DNA of 44,273 nt, from positions 1 through 44,273 of the forward strand of contig JBBRFB010000011.1 in NCBI GenBank assembly GCA_038225015.1, read 5' to 3'. Positions within the stretch are counted from its first letter, which is position 1, and every line of letters starts with the position of its first letter. This DNA is from Schlegelella_A sp038225015 (GTDB lineage: Bacteria > Pseudomonadota > Gammaproteobacteria > Burkholderiales > Burkholderiaceae_C). Below the pieces are notes generated by a model. The model searched no databases and was not told where the DNA came from. It saw only the letters and a program-made list of their open reading frames with translations. Of the stretch, positions 39,771 through 44,273 are shown in pieces. The position numbers and the translations under genes are program-made.

Positions 39771-42700
39771 ACGTCTCGGCCTGGTCGATCCGCAACCCGA
39801 TCCCCGGGGTGCTGCTCTTCATCATGCTCACGCTCATCGGCCTGATGAGCTTTCGGGCGATGAAGATCCAGAACTTCCCGGACATCGATCTGCCGACCGT
39901 CGTCGTCACCTCGTCGCTGCCGGGCGCCTCACCGGCGCAGCTCGAGACCGATGTGGCGCGCAAGATCGAGAACTCGGTGGCGACGCTGCAAGGCGTCAAG
40001 CACATCTACACGACGGTACAGGACGGCACCTCGACGACCACCGTCGAGTTTCGCCTCGAGAAGCCGACCCAGGAAGCCGTCGACGACGTGCGCGACGCGA
40101 TCGCGCGCATCCGCTCCGACCTGCCCGCCGATCTGCGCGATCCGATCATCTCCAAGGTCGAGCTGAGCGGCTCGCCCATCCTCACCTACACCGTCGCCTC
40201 GAGCCGGATGGACGACGAGGCACTGTCCTGGTTCGTCGACGACACCATCACCCGCGCCCTCCTCAGCGTGCGCGGCGTCGGTGCCGTGTCGCGGGTCGGC
40301 GGCGTCACCCGCGAGGTGCGCGTCGAGCTCGATCCGGCGCGCCTGCAGGCGCTCAACGCCACTGCCGCCGACATCTCGCGCCAGCTGCGCCAGGTCCAGC
40401 GCGAGGGATCGGGCGGGCGCACCGACGTCGGCGGCGCCGAGCAGTCGGTCCGCACGATCGCCACGGTGCAGTCGGCGGCGCAGCTGGCGACGATGCAGAT
40501 CGCGCTCAGCGACGGCCGCAGCATCCGCCTCGACCAGGTCGGCCGCGTCAGCGACACGGTCGCCGAGCGGCGCTCGGCGGCGCTCCTGAACGGCAAGCCG
40601 GTGGTCGGCTTCGAGATCGTGCGCACCAAGGGCGCCGGCGAGACCGACGTCGCGGCCGGCGTGCGCGCCGAACTGGCGCGCCTGAAGACGACCCACCCCG
40701 AAATCTCGGTCACCGAGGCCTTCAACTTCGTCGACCCGGTGCAGGAGAACTACGACGGCTCGATGGCGCCGCTGTTCGAGGGCGCCGCCCTCGCGGTGCT
40801 GGTCGTCTTCCTGTTCCTGCGCGACTGGCGGGCCACGCTCGTCGCGACGACGGCGCTGCCGCTGTCGGTCATTCCGGCGTTCTGGCTGATGTCGCTGCTC
40901 GGCTTCACGCTCAACGCGGTGACGCTCCTCGCGCTCTCGCTCGTCGTCGGCATCCTCGTCGACGACGCCATCGTCGAGATCGAGAACATCATGCGCCACC
41001 TGCGCATGGGCAAGCCCCCCTTCAAGGCGGCGATGGAGGCGGCCGACGAGATCGGCCTGGCCGTCATCGCGACCACCTTCACGCTGGTCGCGGTGTTCCT
41101 GCCCACCGCGTTCATGAGCGGCGTCGCCGGCAAGTTCTTCGTCCAGTTCGGCTGGACGGCGGCGATCGCCGTCTTCATCTCGCTCGTCGTCGCGCGGATG
41201 CTGACGCCGATGATGTCGGCCTACGTGCTCAAGGCACCGAAGAAGGAACGCCCCGAAGGCGCCTGGCTCGGCGTGTACCTCCGCTGGGTGCGCTGGTGCC
41301 TGAGGCACCGCGTCCTCACCACGCTCGGGGCGACGGTCTTTCTTGTCGGCTCCATGCTGCTCGTCACCCAGCTGCCGACCGGGTTCATCCCGCCCGACGA
41401 TCTGTCGCAGACGCAGGTGGCGATCGAGCTGCCGCCAGGGTCGACCTTCGAGCAGACCTACGCCGCCGCCGAGTCGGCGCGGCGCATCGTCGAGAAGAAC
41501 CCCGCCGTGCGCCTCGTCTACACCGCCGTCGGCGGCGGCCGGACCGGTTCCGACCCGTTCGCGCCGTCGGGCGCCGCCGAGGTCCGCAAGGCCACCCTCA
41601 CGATCAACATGACGCCGCGCGACGAGCGTCACGGCGTCAGGAAACAGGCCATCGAGCAGGAATTGCGCGACAGCCTGGCCCAGCTCCCGGGCGCCCGGGT
41701 CAAGGTCGGCTTCGGCGGCTCGAGCGAGAAGTACGTCCTCGTCCTTGCCGGCGAGGACGGGCGGCTGCTCTCCGAGCATGCACGCCGCGTCGAGCAGGAC
41801 CTGCGCACCATTCCCGGCATCGGCAACGTCGTGTCCACCTCCAGCCTGGTCCGGCCGGAGCTGATCGTGCGGCCCGACTTCGCCCGTGCCGCCGACCTGG
41901 GCGTCACTTCGGCGGCGATCGCCGACACGCTGCGCATCGCCACCGCCGGCGACTACGACCAGGGGCTGGCCAAGCTGAACCTGTCCCAGCGCCAGGTGCC
42001 CATCGTCGTCAAGCTCGCCGCCGACGCGCGCACCGACATCGACCTGCTCTCGCGCCTCGCCGTTCCCGGCGCGCGCGGCCCGGTGATGCTCGGCAACGTG
42101 GCGACGCTGACGATGGCCAGCGGGCCGGCGCAGATCGACCGCTACGATCGCCTCCGCAACATCAACTTCGAGATCGAGCTGAACCAGCAGCCGCTCGGGC
42201 TGGTCGAGAAGGAGGCGCTCGCCCTGCCGAGCCTGAGGAAGCTGCCGCCCGGCATCTCGCAGACGACAGTCGGCGATGCCGAGGCGATGGGCGAGCTGTT
42301 CGCGAGCTTCGGCCTGGCGATGCTCACCGGCATCGCCTGCATCTACATCGTGCTCGTGCTGCTGTTCAAGGACTTCGTCCAGCCGGTGACGATCCTCGCC
42401 GCCCTCGTGCTCTCGATCCCCGGCGCATTCCTCGCCCTCTTCATCACCCACACGGCGCTGTCGATGCCGTCGATGATCGGCCTCATCATGCTGATGGGCA
42501 TCGCTACCAAGAACTCGATCCTGCTCGTCGAGTACGCGATCATGGCGCGCCGCGACCGCGGGATGAACCGCCTGGACGCGCTGCTCGACGCCTGCCACAA
42601 GCGGGCCCGGCCGATCGTCATGACCACCATCGCCATGGGCGCCGGCATGATGCCGATCGCTCTCGGCATCGGCACCGACCCGAGTTTTCGCGCGCCGATG

Positions 42701-42877
42701 GCCATCGTCGTCATCGGCGGGCTCATCACCTCGACCTTCCTCAGCCTGCTCGTCATTCCGGTGATCTTCACCTTCGTCGACGACGTCGTGCAGAAGCTGC
42801 GTCGGCTGTTCCGCCGCCGCCGCGCCACACCGGCAACGGCGGGCGGGGCGCTGGCCGGGCCGGCCGACCGGCACTGA
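39767..42877 (+). CDS. RND superfamily efflux pump, inner-membrane subunit
   Basis: 1036 residues, normal for AcrB/MexB/CzcA-size RND transporters. The N-terminus WSIRNPIPGVLLFIMLTLIGLMSFRAMKIQNFPDIDLPTVVV is typical; the proton-relay VGILVDDAIVEIENI motif (adjacent Asp residues of TM4) is intact. The second half has PTGFIPPDDLSQTQVAIELPPGSTFEQT, GMASKNSIL-like GIATKNSILLVEYAI and a final IPVIFTFVDDVV. Sequence is of the hydrophobe/amphiphile (HAE) class rather than the metal-efflux class, judging by the FPDIDLP and PLS motifs. It forms a tripartite exporter with the two preceding proteins. ATG 39767 is chosen; a GTG start upstream is unlikely. Confidence 0.95.
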   Translation: MNVSAWSIRNPIPGVLLFIMLTLIGLMSFRAMKIQNFPDIDLPTVVVTSSLPGASPAQLETDVARKIENSVATLQGVKHIYTTVQDGTSTTTVEFRLEKPTQEAVDDVRDAIARIRSDLPADLRDPIISKVELSGSPILTYTVASSRMDDEALSWFVDDTITRALLSVRGVGAVSRVGGVTREVRVELDPARLQALNATAADISRQLRQVQREGSGGRTDVGGAEQSVRTIATVQSAAQLATMQIALSDGRSIRLDQVGRVSDTVAERRSAALLNGKPVVGFEIVRTKGAGETDVAAGVRAELARLKTTHPEISVTEAFNFVDPVQENYDGSMAPLFEGAALAVLVVFLFLRDWRATLVATTALPLSVIPAFWLMSLLGFTLNAVTLLALSLVVGILVDDAIVEIENIMRHLRMGKPPFKAAMEAADEIGLAVIATTFTLVAVFLPTAFMSGVAGKFFVQFGWTAAIAVFISLVVARMLTPMMSAYVLKAPKKERPEGAWLGVYLRWVRWCLRHRVLTTLGATVFLVGSMLLVTQLPTGFIPPDDLSQTQVAIELPPGSTFEQTYAAAESARRIVEKNPAVRLVYTAVGGGRTGSDPFAPSGAAEVRKATLTINMTPRDERHGVRKQAIEQELRDSLAQLPGARVKVGFGGSSEKYVLVLAGEDGRLLSEHARRVEQDLRTIPGIGNVVSTSSLVRPELIVRPDFARAADLGVTSAAIADTLRIATAGDYDQGLAKLNLSQRQVPIVVKLAADARTDIDLLSRLAVPGARGPVMLGNVATLTMASGPAQIDRYDRLRNINFEIELNQQPLGLVEKEALALPSLRKLPPGISQTTVGDAEAMGELFASFGLAMLTGIACIYIVLVLLFKDFVQPVTILAALVLSIPGAFLALFITHTALSMPSMIGLIMLMGIATKNSILLVEYAIMARRDRGMNRLDALLDACHKRARPIVMTTIAMGAGMMPIALGIGTDPSFRAPMAIVVIGGLITSTFLSLLVIPVIFTFVDDVVQKLRRLFRRRRATPATAGGALAGPADRH

Positions 42878-42892
42878 GGCGCCGCGGGCGGG

Positions 42893-42898
42893 TAGCAT
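42893..42898 (+). promoter_or_regulatory. -10-like TAGCAT upstream of aroQ
   Basis: TAGCAT lies 22 bases before the aroQ start, with a GAAGGCG-like ribosome-binding site (about 42909-42914) between. The RND pump gene ends only 16 bases before the box, so read-through is also possible. Confidence 0.3.
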
Positions 42899-42920
42899 GC
42901 GCGGCACTGAAGGCGCGCGC

Positions 42921-43370
42921 ATGAAAGTCCTCCTGCTCAACGGCCCCAACCTGAACCTGCTCGGCAGCCGCGAGCCGGCCGTCTACGGAAGCGACACCCT
43001 CGCCGACGTCGAGGCGGCCTGCCGCAGCGAAGGACAGTCGCTCGGCCTCGAGGTCGCGGCCTTCCAGAGCAACCACGAAGGCGCGCTGATCGACCGCGTG
43101 CACGCGGCGGCAGCCGAGGGTGTCGGCTTTATCGTCATCAACGCCGGCGCGCTCACCCACACCAGCGTCGCCCTGCGCGACGCCCTCTCCGGCGTCGCCA
43201 TTCCCTTCATCGAAGTGCACATCAGCAACGTGCACCGGCGCGAGCCGTTTCGCCACCATTCCTTCCTGGCCGACATCGCCGAAGGCGTGATCGTCGGGCT
43301 CGGCACGCTCGGCTACCGGTTGGCGCTGCGCGCCGCCGCCGAGCGGCAACGACCGCCCGTCCGCGTCTGA
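42921..43370 (+). CDS. aroQ: 3-dehydroquinate dehydratase, type II
   Basis: 149 residues, the exact type II size. Motifs: LLNGPNLNLLGSREPAVYG (catalytic Arg/Tyr loop), FQSNHEGALID, INAGALTHTSVALRDAL (with catalytic residues) and EVHISNVHRREPFRHHS. It dehydrates 3-dehydroquinate reversibly; in the shikimate route it is biosynthetic and in quinate breakdown catabolic. The next genes encode protocatechuate dioxygenase, which hints at a catabolic use (quinate to dehydroshikimate to protocatechuate), but this is inference. ATG 42921 gives the family start. Confidence 0.95.
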   Translation: MKVLLLNGPNLNLLGSREPAVYGSDTLADVEAACRSEGQSLGLEVAAFQSNHEGALIDRVHAAAAEGVGFIVINAGALTHTSVALRDALSGVAIPFIEVHISNVHRREPFRHHSFLADIAEGVIVGLGTLGYRLALRAAAERQRPPVRV

Positions 43371-43405
43371 GCCGCGCTGCCGCGCCGCCCACCCTCGAGA
43401 CCGCC

Positions 43406-44143
43406 ATGTCCAAAGACGCCGCCGCCGACGCCGAGTTCCTGATGCGCGACACCACGTCGCATCCGCCGGCGTACACGCCGCAGTACAAGACCAGCGTCCT
43501 GCGCAGCCCGCGTTTGGCGCTCATCTCGCTGCAGCAGTCGCTCTCCGAGGTGACGGCGCCGGTCTTTCGCGCCGACGAGCTCGGGCCGAAGGACAACGAC
43601 CTCATCCTCAACTACGCCAAGGAGGGCCTGCCGATCGGCGAGCGCATCGTCGTCCACGGCTTCGTCAACGACCAGCTCGGCCGACCGGTGACGAACGCCC
43701 TGGTGGAGGTATGGCAGTGCAACGCCTCGGGCCGCTACCGGCACAAGAAGGACCAGTACATCGGTGCCCTCGACCCCAATTTCGGTGGCTGCGGCCGCAT
43801 GCTCACCGACGCCAACGGCTACTACGCCTTTCGCACCATCAAGCCGGGCCCCTACCCGTGGCGCAACCGCGTCAACGACTGGCGGCCGGCGCACATCCAC
43901 TACGCGATCGCGGGCGACGGCTGGGTCCAGCGGCTCGTCACCCAGATGTACTTCGAGGGCGACCCGCTCATCCGCAGTTGCCCGATCCTCGGCGTGGTGC
44001 CGAGCGAGGAGCAGATCCGCGGCCTCATCGCGCTGCAGGACCTCGGCGCCTTCGTCCAGCTCGACAGCCGCGCCTACCGCTTCGACATCGTCCTGCGCGG
44101 CCAGCGGGCGACGCTGTTCGAGAACCACGTGCAGCGATCATGA
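43406..44143 (+). CDS. pcaH: Protocatechuate 3,4-dioxygenase beta subunit
   Basis: 245 residues of the non-haem Fe(III) intradiol dioxygenase subunit that carries the metal. Ligands are in place: Tyr111 (GRYRHKKDQY), Tyr150 (GPYPWRN), His163 and His165 (PAHIHYAI), matching Tyr408/Tyr447/His460/His462 of the Pseudomonas enzyme. It cleaves the ring of protocatechuate to beta-carboxy-cis,cis-muconate in the beta-ketoadipate pathway. The stop overlaps the next gene (ATGA at 44140-44143), the usual pcaHG coupling. It follows aroQ by 35 bases. Confidence 0.96.
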   Translation: MSKDAAADAEFLMRDTTSHPPAYTPQYKTSVLRSPRLALISLQQSLSEVTAPVFRADELGPKDNDLILNYAKEGLPIGERIVVHGFVNDQLGRPVTNALVEVWQCNASGRYRHKKDQYIGALDPNFGGCGRMLTDANGYYAFRTIKPGPYPWRNRVNDWRPAHIHYAIAGDGWVQRLVTQMYFEGDPLIRSCPILGVVPSEEQIRGLIALQDLGAFVQLDSRAYRFDIVLRGQRATLFENHVQRS

Positions 44144-44273
44144 AGCGCGAGACGGCGTCGCAGACGGCCGGGCCGTACGTCCACATCGGCCTGGCGCCGG
44201 AAGTCGCCGGCTTCGACATCTTCGCGAACAACTTCGGCAACGTGCTCGTCAGCGAGGCGACGAAGGGCGAGCG
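44140..44273 (+). CDS. pcaG: Protocatechuate 3,4-dioxygenase alpha subunit, N-terminal part (cut by window end)
   Basis: The first 44 codons are present. They begin MKRETASQTAGPYVHIGLAP, in which SQTAGPYVHIGL is the conserved opening of alpha subunits, followed by AGFDIFANNFGNVLVSEATKGE. The alpha subunit lacks the iron site and pairs with PcaH. The gene runs off the right edge, so neither its end nor further pca genes are visible. Confidence 0.9.
   Translation, partial: MKRETASQTAGPYVHIGLAPEVAGFDIFANNFGNVLVSEATKGE

Noticed and set aside
39929..42949. A 1006-codon open frame antisense to the RND pump gene
   Set aside because: Composition is Arg/Asp/Ala-rich with no family motif, and the sense strand is a convincing RND transporter.

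Overview
The window is about 70% GC, with genes on both strands, short spacers and many 4-base start/stop overlaps. Gene content points to the main chromosome of a betaproteobacterium, most likely a high-GC member of Burkholderiales: yraN-diaA-dolP opposite rsmI, tldD next to aroG, prkA-yeaH-spoVR, mnmG-rsmG-parA with parS sites, and pcaHG. The species cannot be fixed from sequence alone. I see no rRNA, tRNA, CRISPR array, insertion sequence or prophage. This is mostly ordinary core and accessory metabolism, and the most interesting signals are regulatory.

Layout, left to right. 57-959: a 3-hydroxyisobutyrate-dehydrogenase-type oxidoreductase. 1019-2778 (minus): yraN-diaA-dolP (nuclease-like protein, SIS protein, BON lipoprotein), divergent from rsmI (2807-3730). 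3825-6684: tldD, then an aromatic-residue leader peptide with a terminator/antiterminator and aroG (DAHP synthase). 6697-8194 (minus): corrinoid adenosyltransferase and a DapA-family aldolase. 8273-9694: GlcD/D-lactate-dehydrogenase-type flavoprotein. 9783-14719 (minus): prkA-yeaH-spoVR behind a well-matched sigma-54 promoter and a structured leader of about 200 nt. 15030-21371: mnmG-rsmG-parA-GNAT on minus and parB on minus, with argC on plus lying between parA and parB; parS sites lie inside rsmG and mnmG.

21469-25913 (minus): five genes joined by 4-base overlaps: glutaredoxin-like protein, exported S33 peptidase, NatA/NatB-type ABC transporter and an ElaA-like acetyltransferase. 26006-28017: pirin, glutathione S-transferase and a small exported protein. 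28034-33180 (minus): MmcB-like nuclease-fold protein, EamA transporter, thioredoxin-fold lipoprotein and a fused double ABC ATPase that has no permease nearby. 33299-36261: PotF-like binding protein, DUF427 protein and a PHB-depolymerase-family esterase with a PhaR-like palindrome in front. 36387-42877: a TetR regulator with a perfect palindromic operator, followed by a complete RND efflux operon (outer-membrane factor, adaptor, a 24-codon coupling ORF, pump). 42921-44273: aroQ followed by pcaH and the start of pcaG, cut by the window edge; the pairing suggests quinate/shikimate carbon flowing to protocatechuate.

The strongest leads are the aroG attenuator, the sigma-54 promoter and folded leader of the prkA operon, the interrupted parA/parB locus, the five-gene overlapping operon and the coupling mini-ORF in the efflux operon. 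All promoter, hairpin and operator calls are by eye. Protein calls rest on recognised motifs and family lengths, with no database search.
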